A DNA stretch of 64,000 nucleotides from Hyphomicrobium_A sp036559705 (GTDB lineage Bacteria > Pseudomonadota > Alphaproteobacteria > Rhizobiales > Hyphomicrobiaceae), in NCBI GenBank assembly GCA_036559705.1, contig DATBSP010000139.1:62001-126000 (forward strand), read 5' to 3'. Shown here in pieces: positions 17,415 through 25,686 of this stretch (positions are counted from its first letter, which is position 1; each line of letters starts with the position of its first letter). The position numbers and the translations under genes are program-made. A model generated the notes under the pieces. The model worked only from the letters and a program-made list of their open reading frames with translations, was not told the DNA's origin and did no database searches.

Positions 17415-17557
17415 GGCTTGCTGCCTGGTCCCGGACGCGTCCCATGTCTGCCCGCTTCATAGAAACGAATTACGCAAACGTGGCTTGACGTAGATCGTGG
17501 TCGCGCGCCTACTGCTCCTGGCGCGAAAAATCAGAACATCATTTCAGCAGGTCGCCG

Positions 17558-18076
17558 ATGCTCGACGACATGGACGTGAAGATTTTGCGCATCCTGCAGG
17601 AAGACTGCACGCGCCCGGTGGCTGACATCGGTAAGGAGGTCGGACTTTCCACCACTCCCTGTTGGCGGCGCATTCAGAAGCTCGAGGAAGCGGGCGTCGT
17701 ACAACGGCGCGTCGCCATTCTCGATGCGCACAAGGTCAACGCCGGCGTCACCGTCATCGTCTCGATCAAGACGGACCAGCACAGCCTAAGTTGGCTGGAA
17801 CGATTCCATAAGGCGGTGGCGGACTTTCCAGAAGTGGTCGAGTTCTATCGCATGTCGGGCGATGTCGACTATCTGCTGCGCGTCGTTGTGCCCAACATCG
17901 AAGCGTACGACGCGTTCTACAAGCGGCTGATCGCGCGCATTGAAATCGCCAAGGTGTCCTCGGCGTTCGCCATGGAGCAGATCAAGTACACCACTGCCCT
18001 GCCGCTGCAGTTTGCGCGCAGCAACGGGGACGCTGCAGCTAGCTCAAACGGCGAGGAAAAGCGCCGAAAGCGATAA
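17558..18076 (+). CDS. Lrp/AsnC-family transcriptional regulator
   Basis: 172 residues. N-terminal HTH (LDDMDVKILRILQEDCTRPVADIGKEVGLSTTPCWRRIQKLEEAGVV) and a RAM ligand domain with the typical FYRMSGDVDYLLRVVVPNIEAYDAFYKRLI. These regulators sense amino acids. The 3' end overlaps the convergent MAPEG gene by 33 bases. The last 20 residues are a charged, family-atypical tail, consistent with the overlap. Confidence 0.93.
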   Translation: MLDDMDVKILRILQEDCTRPVADIGKEVGLSTTPCWRRIQKLEEAGVVQRRVAILDAHKVNAGVTVIVSIKTDQHSLSWLERFHKAVADFPEVVEFYRMSGDVDYLLRVVVPNIEAYDAFYKRLIARIEIAKVSSAFAMEQIKYTTALPLQFARSNGDAAASSNGEEKRRKR

Positions 18077-18442
18077 GCAGATTAGCGCCGCAAGCCCGAG
18101 CGCGATGAATGTCAACCACATCCCCCATATCCGGTAGCGCATGACGGCCGGTGACTGCGACACGCCATAGGCGTGGAGTAAGCGCCCGGCCACGAGCAAA
18201 AGCCCAGCGAGATGCAACAGCAGGTGCGGCGGCGCCATGCTCTCGGCCAGTGCCATCAGCAGCAGCGTGAAGGGCACGTACTCGGCGAAGTTGGCATGCA
18301 CGCGCATGCGGCGCAGCAGCTCGATGTCCTCGCCGTGTCCAAACTCGACGCGGCGCTCGCGGCGCCAGCCGATCACGCGCACGCTGAGAAACAGGAACAA
18401 CACCGCGAGCAGCGCGGCGTAAAAGGCGGTGATCGACAGCAT
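18044..18442 (-). CDS. MAPEG-family membrane protein
   Basis: 132 residues, four hydrophobic helices. The hallmark of MAPEG proteins is present: RRVEFGHGEDIELLRRMRVHANFAEYVPFTLLLMALAE, where ExxxNxxE-like residues bind glutathione in the eukaryotic relatives. Bacterial members may be glutathione transferases or peroxidases; activity here is inferred only from family. It is convergent with, and overlaps, the Lrp gene. Confidence 0.88.
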   Translation of the reverse strand: MLSITAFYAALLAVLFLFLSVRVIGWRRERRVEFGHGEDIELLRRMRVHANFAEYVPFTLLLMALAESMAPPHLLLHLAGLLLVAGRLLHAYGVSQSPAVMRYRIWGMWLTFIALGLAALICLSLSALFLAV

Positions 18443-18520
18443 CGCGGCCTCCCTCAGGCTTCACGCGCCGGCGATTGTAGCAGGCTTCGCGGGCCGATTT
18501 TCAAGTGCCGGCACTTTGCT

Positions 18521-19411
18521 CTAGGCGTTGTCCGACTTATGCGATTTCAAAAGTGCGATGAGGCTCGAGGTATCCCAGCGCCCGCCGCCGATGTCCTGGA
18601 CCTCGGCGTAGTACTGATCGACCAGCGCCGTGACTGGAAGCTTGGCGCCGTTGTGACGCGCCTCTTCGAGGCAGATGGCGAGATCCTTGCGCATCCAATC
18701 GACGCCGAAGCCGAAGTCGAACTTGCCCGCGTGCATCGCCTTCCATCGGTTGTCCATCTGCCAGGACTGGGCAGCGCCCTTGGAGATCGTCTCGATGACA
18801 AGCTCCAGATCGAGGTTGGCGGCTTCAGCAAATGCGATCGCCTCGGAGAGGCTCTGCAACAGCCCGGCGATGGCAATCTGATTGACCATCTTGGTGAGCT
18901 GGCCGGTGCCGGAAGCGCCGATACGGGTTACCGCCCGCGCGTAGCTCGCAATCAGTGGCTTGGAACGCTCGAACGGCTCCTCGTCGCCGCCGACCATCAC
19001 CGTCAGCGTGCCGTTCTGCGCCCCGGCCTCACCACCCGAAACCGGCGCGTCGAGAAAGGCGATGCCGCGGGCGCGACCCGCCGCGTTGAGCTCGCGCGCC
19101 ACCTCTGCCGAGGCGGTGGTGTGATCGATGAAGGTGGCGCCGGCACGCATGCCTTTGAAGGCGCCGTTGTCGCCCGTCGTCACCGCGCGCAGGTCATCGT
19201 CGTTGCCGACACAGCAGAAGATGAAGTCGGCGCTCAGCGCGGCGGCGGCCGGAGTTGCGGCCGTGCGCCCACCGCCGTGCTCGGCTGCCCACGCCGCAGC
19301 CTTTGCCGGATTGCGGTTATAGACGGTGACGTCGTGGCCGCCCTTCTTGAAGAGATGACCGGCCATGGGGAATCCCATGACGCCGAGGCCGATCCACGCC
19401 ACCCTCGCCAT
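18521..19411 (-). CDS. NAD-dependent beta-hydroxyacid dehydrogenase (3-hydroxyisobutyrate dehydrogenase family)
   Basis: 296 residues from ATG 19411 (GGAG 8 bases before). Rossmann motif WIGLGVMGFPMAGHL, substrate-binding DAPVSGGEAGAQNGTLTVMVGG, and the catalytic-lysine region GTGQLTKMVNQIA with Lys at about 175. Family members oxidise 3-hydroxyisobutyrate, tartronate semialdehyde or succinic semialdehyde related substrates. It is a single gene here, so the pathway cannot be fixed. Confidence 0.9.
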   Translation of the reverse strand: MARVAWIGLGVMGFPMAGHLFKKGGHDVTVYNRNPAKAAAWAAEHGGGRTAATPAAAALSADFIFCCVGNDDDLRAVTTGDNGAFKGMRAGATFIDHTTASAEVARELNAAGRARGIAFLDAPVSGGEAGAQNGTLTVMVGGDEEPFERSKPLIASYARAVTRIGASGTGQLTKMVNQIAIAGLLQSLSEAIAFAEAANLDLELVIETISKGAAQSWQMDNRWKAMHAGKFDFGFGVDWMRKDLAICLEEARHNGAKLPVTALVDQYYAEVQDIGGGRWDTSSLIALLKSHKSDNA

Positions 19412-19552
19412 TCGTCTGCTCCGTTGCCGCGCATGCCGAGCGATTAACACCGCTTCCGGCCTGAGAGCAGCAGAAAAAAGGCCCCGGGTCCGTTAGGAGC
19501 CGAGGCCGAGTAGACCAAGCTTTTCTGGGAGAGTGCAAAAGTCGTGTGGTGG

Positions 19553-19750
19553 CTAGCCGGCCATTGAGAACGGGTTGAAGGCTTCGAAGCTTGCGCCCGC
19601 GGTGAGCGATGCGTGTCCGGGGCGGTGGCTTCGGGCCATGGTCAGAGATGCGAGGAACAGGATGCCGGTTACCAGAAAAAAGATCAGCGCACCCGTGCGG
19701 GCCCAAGCCCATTTGGCTCCGTAGTGCCCTCTGACGGTCTGCAGGTCCAT
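19553..19750 (-). CDS. Small single-pass membrane protein
   Basis: 65 residues, MDLQTVRGHYGAKWAWARTG then one hydrophobic segment (ALIFFLVTGILFLASLTMA, about 21-39) and a short polar tail. GAGGG lies about 8 bases before the ATG. I do not recognise the family. The N-terminus is basic, so it should face the cytoplasm. Confidence 0.5.
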   Translation of the reverse strand: MDLQTVRGHYGAKWAWARTGALIFFLVTGILFLASLTMARSHRPGHASLTAGASFEAFNPFSMAG

Positions 19751-19915
19751 AATTCAAACCCTCGCGGGGAGGAAGAGTCTGCGATTGAGTTGACGGTTCT
19801 GTAACCGATAAGACCTCGTTAGTCTAACCAGATATTCGTGAATGGCTAACGCAGCAATCTCAGATTTAACTAAGTATTCACGAGTAAGGCGGCGGCGCGA
19901 ACGGCTAATGCTCGT

Positions 19916-21568
19916 CTATCGCGATTTTGCGCGGATTTGCGACAGCGTTCGTCGCGCGCTGATGGCCTCGGGATCGACGCGCAGCTCGATCAATGCCGGG
20001 GCCTCGCTAACCAGCGCGCGCTGCAGCGCGGGCAAGAAGGCCTCGGTCGCCTCCACCCGCTCGGCAACGGCGCCAAAACTGTGGGCGAGAGCAACGAAGT
20101 CCGGGTTGACCAGCGTCGTCCCTACAACCCTTCCCGGGTAGTGGTGTTCCTGGTGCATGCGGATGGTGCCGTACATGCCGTTGTTGGCGACGATGACGAC
20201 GATGGGCAGGCCATACTGCACGGCCGTCGCCAGCTCCTGACCCGTCATCAGCAGACAGCCGTCGCCGGCAAGTGCCACGACGATGCGCTCAGGGTGCGCA
20301 AGCTTGGCGGCGATCGCCGCCGGCAGCCCGTAGCCCATGGATCCCGAAGTCGGCGCCAGCTGCGTTGGCCACCGCTTGTACTGGAAGTAGCGGTGCAGGA
20401 AGCCCGCGTAGTTGCCGGCGCCATTGGTAACGATGGCATCCTCGGGCAGTTCGCGCGACAGCATCGCGATCACCTCCTCGAGGCGTACGGCGCCCGCGGT
20501 AGGCACCGGCTTCAATGTGCGCTCATAGGCGGCACGCAGGTCGCGCCGCAGGCGGCTCCAGCGCTTCTTGGGCGGTGGCTTCAGGCGGGAAAGGGCGCGC
20601 GCGAAAGCCGCCAACGTGGTGAGGATCGGCAAGTCGGCACGAAATACGCGTCCGAGTTCAACGGGCGAGGGATGCGCATGCACGAGATACTGCTCCGGCT
20701 TCGGCGGTTTGATGAGGGTATAGCCGCCCGTCGCAACATCGCTGAGGCCTTCGCCGATAACGATCAATAGATCGGCGCTGCGTATGGCGGCGCCCAACTT
20801 GGAGTCGATGTCGATGCCGGCGTGGCCGACGAACGATGGATGCCGGTTGTCGATGTGGTCCTGACGGCGGAACGTCGTGACGACGGGGATGTCGAACGCC
20901 GCGGCGAACCTACCGACATGCTCGGCCGCTTCGGCGCTCCATCCGCCGCCGCCAAGCAACACCAAGGGACGTTCCGCGGCGCTGAGCTTTGCCTTGAGGC
21001 GCGTCATGTCACCAGCCGAGGGGACCGGCGAAGACAGCTGCGCCGGCGCCGTATCGGCGACGTCGGCCTTAGCGAAAAGCACATCCTCCGGCAGGCCTAA
21101 CACGACCGGTCCGGGACGCCCTGAGCGGGCCGCCTGGAAAGCGCGCGCCACGTACTCGGGAATGCGCCCCGCCTCGGGAACGATGCCCACCCAGTTGGCG
21201 AGGGCGCCGAACATGCTTTCCAAATTTATTTCCTGGAAGGCACCGCGGCCGGCGTGCGCGGTCTCTACCAGCCCGACCAGCAGCACTATGGGCGTCGCGT
21301 CGTGATGCGCGACATAAACCCCGCTCGCCGCATTGGTCGCGCCGGGCGCGCGCGTCACGAAGGCGACCCCCGGCACCCCCGTCAGCTTTCCCGTCGCCTC
21401 CGCCATCATCGCCGCGCCGCCCTCGTGGCGGCAGACAATGGTGCGGATCGCCGTCTCGTCGAATAGGGCATCGAGCGCCGCGATGAAGCTCTCGCCCGGC
21501 ACCGTAAACAGCGTGCGGCAGCCCTCGCCGACGAGCTGGTCGATCAGGATCTTGCCGCCAGTACGCAT
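19916..21568 (-). CDS. Thiamine-diphosphate-dependent enzyme, acetolactate-synthase-like
   Basis: 550 residues. The N-terminal Pyr domain carries the catalytic glutamate (CRHEGGAAMMAEA). The central domain is of TPP_enzyme_M type, and the C-terminal PP domain has the ThDP motif GDGCLLMTGQELATAVQYGLPIVVIVANNGMYG (GDG...NN). It resembles large-subunit-like proteins often named acetolactate synthase or benzoylformate decarboxylase-like; no small regulatory subunit is nearby, so a role in branched-chain synthesis is doubtful. It could decarboxylate another 2-oxoacid. Confidence 0.88.
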   Translation of the reverse strand: MRTGGKILIDQLVGEGCRTLFTVPGESFIAALDALFDETAIRTIVCRHEGGAAMMAEATGKLTGVPGVAFVTRAPGATNAASGVYVAHHDATPIVLLVGLVETAHAGRGAFQEINLESMFGALANWVGIVPEAGRIPEYVARAFQAARSGRPGPVVLGLPEDVLFAKADVADTAPAQLSSPVPSAGDMTRLKAKLSAAERPLVLLGGGGWSAEAAEHVGRFAAAFDIPVVTTFRRQDHIDNRHPSFVGHAGIDIDSKLGAAIRSADLLIVIGEGLSDVATGGYTLIKPPKPEQYLVHAHPSPVELGRVFRADLPILTTLAAFARALSRLKPPPKKRWSRLRRDLRAAYERTLKPVPTAGAVRLEEVIAMLSRELPEDAIVTNGAGNYAGFLHRYFQYKRWPTQLAPTSGSMGYGLPAAIAAKLAHPERIVVALAGDGCLLMTGQELATAVQYGLPIVVIVANNGMYGTIRMHQEHHYPGRVVGTTLVNPDFVALAHSFGAVAERVEATEAFLPALQRALVSEAPALIELRVDPEAISARRTLSQIRAKSR

Positions 21569-21882
21569 CACAGACGCATCACGCGGCTTGGCCGTTTGTA
21601 AGGTTCATGGGTTGTTTTAGGCAGGCGCCGCAGCTGCAGAACAGCCCTAAGCAGGGGTTCGGTTAGGATTGTAGCCCGCTCCGGAAGCGCTTTGCGAATG
21701 TTGAAGGATCGCCCGCCGCAGGCCACAGTGGCGAATGCCCGCAGGAGACGGCGTAAGCCCCGTCACAAGAAAGGTCTTTACAGGGGGGGGAGCGGACCCT
21801 AAATGCAGCGCTCTTTCGAGTTCGGCGGTCTCTGCTCTAGCAATTGCCCGTGTGCGCCCGCGGGCGGTAGAGGTCCTATGCG
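21569..21882. other. Divergent intergenic region
   Basis: 314 bases between the ThDP enzyme and the PLP decarboxylase, transcribed away from each other. It holds a run of eight G residues near 21785 and a GCGCCCGCGGGCG inverted repeat near 21855. No gene is supported. Confidence 0.4.
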
Positions 21883-23058
21883 ATGGAGAAGCTCTCCTCT
21901 GCATCTGCGCTGATCGCCAAGTCCCGGCCCGAGCGGCCGGTACGTGGCCTGCGACCGCATGCTGCAGGGCGCGCCGCGCGCTGGTTTCTCGACAAGTTCC
22001 CCGGCGACGTCGCCTATGCCTACAAGGCGAACAGCTCCGTCTTCCTCGTTGGCGCGCTGTATGGGGCCGGCATCCGCCATTTCGACGTCGCCTCGCTGCC
22101 CGAGATCGAGGACGCGGCGACGATCCCCGACGCACACCTGCACTTCATGCACCCGGTGAAGTCGCGCCACGCCATCCGCCGCGCCTATGAGCTGGGCGTA
22201 CGCTCGTTCGCCCTCGATGGCGAGGACGAGCTCGACAAGATCATCGAAGCGACCGACGGCGCACGCGACCTGTTGCTCTGGGTGCGTGTCGCGGTACCGG
22301 CCATCAACAGCCGCATCCCGCTCGAGCGCAAGTTCGGCGTCGTCGGCCAGAAGGCGGCGCGCCTCCTGGTCAAGACGCGCCAGGCCGCCGCCGAGCTCGG
22401 CCTCACCTTCCACGTCGGCTCGCAGACGACGACGCCCGACGCCTTCGTCACCGCGCTGGGCGAGGTGCACCGCATGATCGTCAAATCGGGCGTTATGATC
22501 GACCGCCTCGACATTGGTGGCGGGTTTCCCGCGCGCTATCCCGATTCAGAACCAGCCCCGCTGCAGGACTTCATGGACGTCATCCTCGCCGGCATCGAGA
22601 CCATGCCGGTGAAGGAGAACATCAAGCTGATGTGTGAACCCGGCCGCGCGCTCGTCGCCGAGGCCGAGAGCCTCATCGTGCGCGTCGATGCGCGGCGCGG
22701 CAACAATCTCTTCATCAACGACGGCTCGTACGGCATGCTGTTCGACGCCGCCCATCTCGGCTTCATCTTCCCGACGCGCATCGTCAGCCGCGATATCGAT
22801 CCCTCCGAGCCGCTCGCCCCGTTCGAGCTGTGGGGTCCGACGTGCGATAGCATCGACTATATGAAGGGCCCCTTCCTGCTGCCGGGCTCGGTAGCCGAGG
22901 GCGACTACCTCGAGATCGGCAACATGGGCGCCTACGCCCGCGCCATCGCCGGTCGCTTCAACGGCTACGGCGAGTACGACGAGGTCATCCTGCTCGATCC
23001 GCCCATGCTCAGCATGTACGAGGCGGAGAGCGTCGAGGCTGCCGCCGCCCGCCGCTGA
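21883..23058 (+). CDS. Type III PLP-dependent ornithine/lysine decarboxylase
   Basis: 391 residues, alanine-racemase-like barrel with a C-terminal beta domain. The PLP lysine is in VAYAYKANSS (about residue 49), the phosphate-binding glycines in DIGGGFPARYP, the CEPGRALVAEAE segment, and the catalytic cysteine in WGPTCDSIDYM. This matches bacterial ODC/LDC enzymes that start polyamine synthesis. GAGG precedes the ATG. Substrate preference between ornithine and lysine cannot be read from the motifs alone. Confidence 0.88.
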   Translation: MEKLSSASALIAKSRPERPVRGLRPHAAGRAARWFLDKFPGDVAYAYKANSSVFLVGALYGAGIRHFDVASLPEIEDAATIPDAHLHFMHPVKSRHAIRRAYELGVRSFALDGEDELDKIIEATDGARDLLLWVRVAVPAINSRIPLERKFGVVGQKAARLLVKTRQAAAELGLTFHVGSQTTTPDAFVTALGEVHRMIVKSGVMIDRLDIGGGFPARYPDSEPAPLQDFMDVILAGIETMPVKENIKLMCEPGRALVAEAESLIVRVDARRGNNLFINDGSYGMLFDAAHLGFIFPTRIVSRDIDPSEPLAPFELWGPTCDSIDYMKGPFLLPGSVAEGDYLEIGNMGAYARAIAGRFNGYGEYDEVILLDPPMLSMYEAESVEAAAARR

Positions 23059-23243
23059 TTAGCTGGCGCGCGGGGCCACCAGCAGCCGGCAACACGAGAG
23101 GCGGGTGGTCAGGAAGGCAATCTGCATCCAGTGGATGCGGAAATGGGAGCGTCGCAGCCGGAGCGTTAATAGAACGTGAACTCCATCACCGATGGCACGC
23201 TCAAGTCGCGCCGCGTCGTCAACCGGGAGCAGTTATTGGGATG

Positions 23244-23301
23244 GATGTTCTCGATCCAGATTCTATAGAAAAGATGTTCTCGATCCAGATTCTATAGAAA
23301 A
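23244..23301. repeat. Perfect 29-bp tandem duplication
   Basis: Two identical head-to-tail copies (23244-23272, 23273-23301) beginning GATGTTCTCGATCC and ending TATAGAAAA. Only two units, so it is not a CRISPR or VNTR array; a recent slippage duplication is likely. Confidence 0.9.
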
Positions 23302-23485
23302 AAAGGCTTTCTTTATGCGCCGGTTCATAGCGCCTCAAAGGTCTCTGGAAAATGCATCATCAAAAATTGGAAGAGACAATAGCTAACAGGCATTTCTACT
23401 ACAAGCGGCGTCGCATCCCGGCGCGTACTGCAGCGCACGCACGGCGCGCTTCGACGTCTCGTCCCGCTACGCTGATCCGTGCCAG

Positions 23486-23510
23486 GATTATTCAGTGCGG
23501 CTGAATAATC
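23486..23510. terminator. 10-bp perfect hairpin
   Basis: GATTATTCAG (23486-23495) and CTGAATAATC (23501-23510) around a 5-base loop, followed by TTTG. It could terminate transcription from the decarboxylase side or act as an operator about 110 bases before the exported protein. The stem is A+T-rich and the T-run short, so the terminator call is weak. Confidence 0.4.
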
Positions 23511-23618
23511 TTTGTTGGATCACGCGAGGTTAAACCGCGGCCCGCGCTCCCCATGCTCCTCAAGAGGCCCAATCCGAAGGGGCCCCGCATCGCATGTTGC
23601 GAACCAGGGAGTGAAGAG

Positions 23619-23918
23619 ATGGAACAATCATTGAGATCCACAGTCTTGGCCTGCGCCGGCGCCGTGCTGCTGAGCATGGGTGCCGTAACGGCGGCGAACG
23701 CGGAGTATTCGGGCTACGGCAACGGCGACCCCGGCAACTGGGATTTCGCCACCGAGCAGGCCGGCGGTCCGTGCGGCAAGGGCAGCGCGCGGGCGATCGA
23801 CACCGCTACGGGGCAGCCGAAGTGCTGCGCGCAATACAATCCGGAAAGCGCCTGTCCGCTTCTGCGGACCGGCTCGAAGTACGACCGCCCCGTCAAACGG
23901 CTGTCGCACAAGTACTGA
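23619..23918 (+). CDS. Small exported cysteine-containing protein
   Basis: 99 residues from ATG 23619, with GGGAG upstream. The signal peptide (about 1-28, ending AANAEYS) is followed by a short mature domain with four cysteines (GGPCGKG, PKCCAQY, SACPLL), which could form two disulfides in the periplasm. I do not recognise the family. Confidence 0.65.
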   Translation: MEQSLRSTVLACAGAVLLSMGAVTAANAEYSGYGNGDPGNWDFATEQAGGPCGKGSARAIDTATGQPKCCAQYNPESACPLLRTGSKYDRPVKRLSHKY

Positions 23919-23934
23919 CGCGGATGAGATAAAA

Positions 23935-24009
23935 TGGTGGGCGGTATAGGGATTGAACCTATGACCCCACGCGTGTGAAGCGTGTGCTCTACCGCTGAGC
24001 TAACCGCCC
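23935..24009 (-). tRNA. tRNA-Val (CAC)
   Basis: Cloverleaf read on the minus strand: acceptor GGGCGGT/ACCGCCC, D-arm GCTC-AGCGGTAGA-GC, anticodon stem CACGC/GCGTG with loop TTCACAC (anticodon CAC), T-arm with GGTTCAATCC, discriminator A and an encoded CCA end. All stems pair. Confidence 0.95.
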
Positions 24010-24101
24010 GACCTGATGCGCAATTGGGCTCGCGCCGGGCGGACCTTATGGGAGGCTCTGGCCGTCACTGTCAAGGCGCCAACTCCGCCAAGCCGGGCTG
24101 C

Positions 24102-24380
24102 TTACGCAGGCTTGGCTTCACCCGTGCGCAGCTTGATGGAATCGAGCTCGGACGCCGAGAGTGCCCGCACGACGCGCATGACCGCTTCGTCGGAAGCCCC
24201 GGTCTTCTTGCGCGCCGCCTCGACGGCCTTGTCGGCTGACCCAATGGCAACGTTGAAGAACTGGAAGGTGGGCGCCATCGTCTCCGCCGGACGCCACTTG
24301 GCGCCTTCGGCCGGTATCCTCGGCAATCCGGGGATCGTCAGTTGAACAACCCATCCGGCCGCTGTTGCTGTTTCGCTCAT
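24102..24380 (-). CDS. Small conserved protein, unknown function
   Basis: 92 residues from ATG 24380 (MSETATAAGWVVQL). No signal or membrane segment; the second half is helical and charged (SADKAVEAARKKTGASDEAVMRVVRALSASELDSIKL). An earlier in-frame start at 24416 lacks a ribosome site. Function unknown. Confidence 0.55.
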   Translation of the reverse strand: MSETATAAGWVVQLTIPGLPRIPAEGAKWRPAETMAPTFQFFNVAIGSADKAVEAARKKTGASDEAVMRVVRALSASELDSIKLRTGEAKPA

Positions 24381-24435
24381 GCGCGGCACTATGGTCTGCG
24401 CCGCGTCCGGGCGCAATGCGACTCCGCACCCGCTC

Positions 24436-25401
24436 TTAAGGCATCAACGCGAAGCTATGGGCGATCTTGGGGAACTCGGCCGCGATGCGCGCCTCGTCCT
24501 CCGGCGTCGCAATGCCAATCAGCCGAAAATAGCCGCCGTCCTTGCCGAGCAGCATTGCCTGATAGAGGTGGATCGGCTTGCCATCGTCGGCGTCCAGCGC
24601 CTCGGCTTCAACCTCGACGCCGTCGAGCCCGCCGATGGTGATCGACTGTGGGGCGCCCGGCTTGAAGTCCTTGTATCCCGGCAGGCTGGCCAGCAGAGCC
24701 ACCGACTGCTTCTTCAGCTCCGTCACCGGCCGCTTGTCGAGTGAGGGCGCCACCATGAACGCCGAGCGCGTCTCGCCGGCGCGCTCCGGCTCCAGCCGCC
24801 CGTCAAGCGTGTAGACCTTGCTGGTGCCGACCAGCGTGCCCGCCTCCTTGAAGGGCCCGAGATAGGAGAGCGAATAAAGATCGCGCACAGCGGCCTTTTC
24901 CGTTGTCTTGGCGCTGGACAGCACGCGTTCGATATCCGCCGCCTTGACGCTGCCGTCCTCGATGGAACGCTGGGGCACGTTGACAGAGACGAGGATCGTC
25001 TGATCAGCGGTGCGGAAGAGAACGAAGAACTTGGCATAGGCGCCGGCGGGCGACTTCTGGTGCGCCCGCATATAGACGTGCGGGTCGGTGCGGGCGAGCG
25101 CCGCCTTCTGCGCATCAGTGATGCCGCGTTTGGCAAGTTCCTCGGCCGAGAAGCTAGCGGCCATTTTGTCGTACTCGCCGACCGGCCCTTCCAGGATGAT
25201 GAAAGAGACGCCGGAGGCATCGTTCTGGAAGCCGGAGAACAACGGCGAGGGGACATAGCCCGGCGGCAGGTCGAGTACGACACGGCTATTGGGCGCCTGC
25301 TGAGGGCTCGCAGTGACGACGGGAGCCGCGCTCATACCGAGGAGGATCGTCAACGCCAGCGTCGCCGCCGCACGGCAACTGTGCCGCCACAATGGCCGCA
25401 T
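24436..25401 (-). CDS. Exported protein of unknown function
   Basis: 321 residues from ATG 25401, chosen because it yields a normal signal peptide (MRPLWRHSCRAAATLALTIL then LGMSAAPVVTA); upstream in-frame ATGs at 25434, 25443 and 25500 would bury it. The mature part begins VVLDLPPGYVPSPLFSGFQN and has the look of periplasmic proteins that begin with an LxLPPGFxPS strand and contain two repeated alpha-beta halves (about 40-170 and 190-320). No catalytic motif is visible. Divergent from the RND gene. Confidence 0.65.
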   Translation of the reverse strand: MRPLWRHSCRAAATLALTILLGMSAAPVVTASPQQAPNSRVVLDLPPGYVPSPLFSGFQNDASGVSFIILEGPVGEYDKMAASFSAEELAKRGITDAQKAALARTDPHVYMRAHQKSPAGAYAKFFVLFRTADQTILVSVNVPQRSIEDGSVKAADIERVLSSAKTTEKAAVRDLYSLSYLGPFKEAGTLVGTSKVYTLDGRLEPERAGETRSAFMVAPSLDKRPVTELKKQSVALLASLPGYKDFKPGAPQSITIGGLDGVEVEAEALDADDGKPIHLYQAMLLGKDGGYFRLIGIATPEDEARIAAEFPKIAHSFALMP

Positions 25402-25686
25402 TGTGGTTGTATCGAGCGGCGTCGGCGCAGTCATCAATGGCATGCGGAAATCATCCGGGCAGGCGGCGTTGAAATCGGGCCTGAAAGGGAGCCCGCTCAT
25501 AGGGCCATTTTGGGGCGCCTGGACCGCTATGGAAGTGGCAAAAACGCCTGCCTCTTCACAGTCAGCGCGGCAAATGCAACGATCCGCCCGCATGAGCCGA
25601 TTCCGCGTGGCGCGCGGCGGACTTGCGTAGGACATCGTACCGGCCGCTGCTAAGCAAAAGCCCAATAACGCGCCGACGGGGGAGCC

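Larger units (their letters stand above)
23059..23618. other. 560-base intergenic region with a tandem repeat and a hairpin
   Basis: It contains the 29-bp tandem duplication and the 10-bp hairpin listed separately and is A+T-rich from about 23235 to 23400. An open frame of 64 codons (23192-23386) spans the repeat but has no ribosome site or homology I can see, so I do not call it. Confidence 0.5.

Noticed and set aside
18212..19447. 411-codon frame on the plus strand
   Set aside because: Shadow of the MAPEG and dehydrogenase genes; no protein-like motifs.
23244..23301. Tandem repeat considered as a CRISPR
   Set aside because: Two adjacent copies without spacers; not an array.
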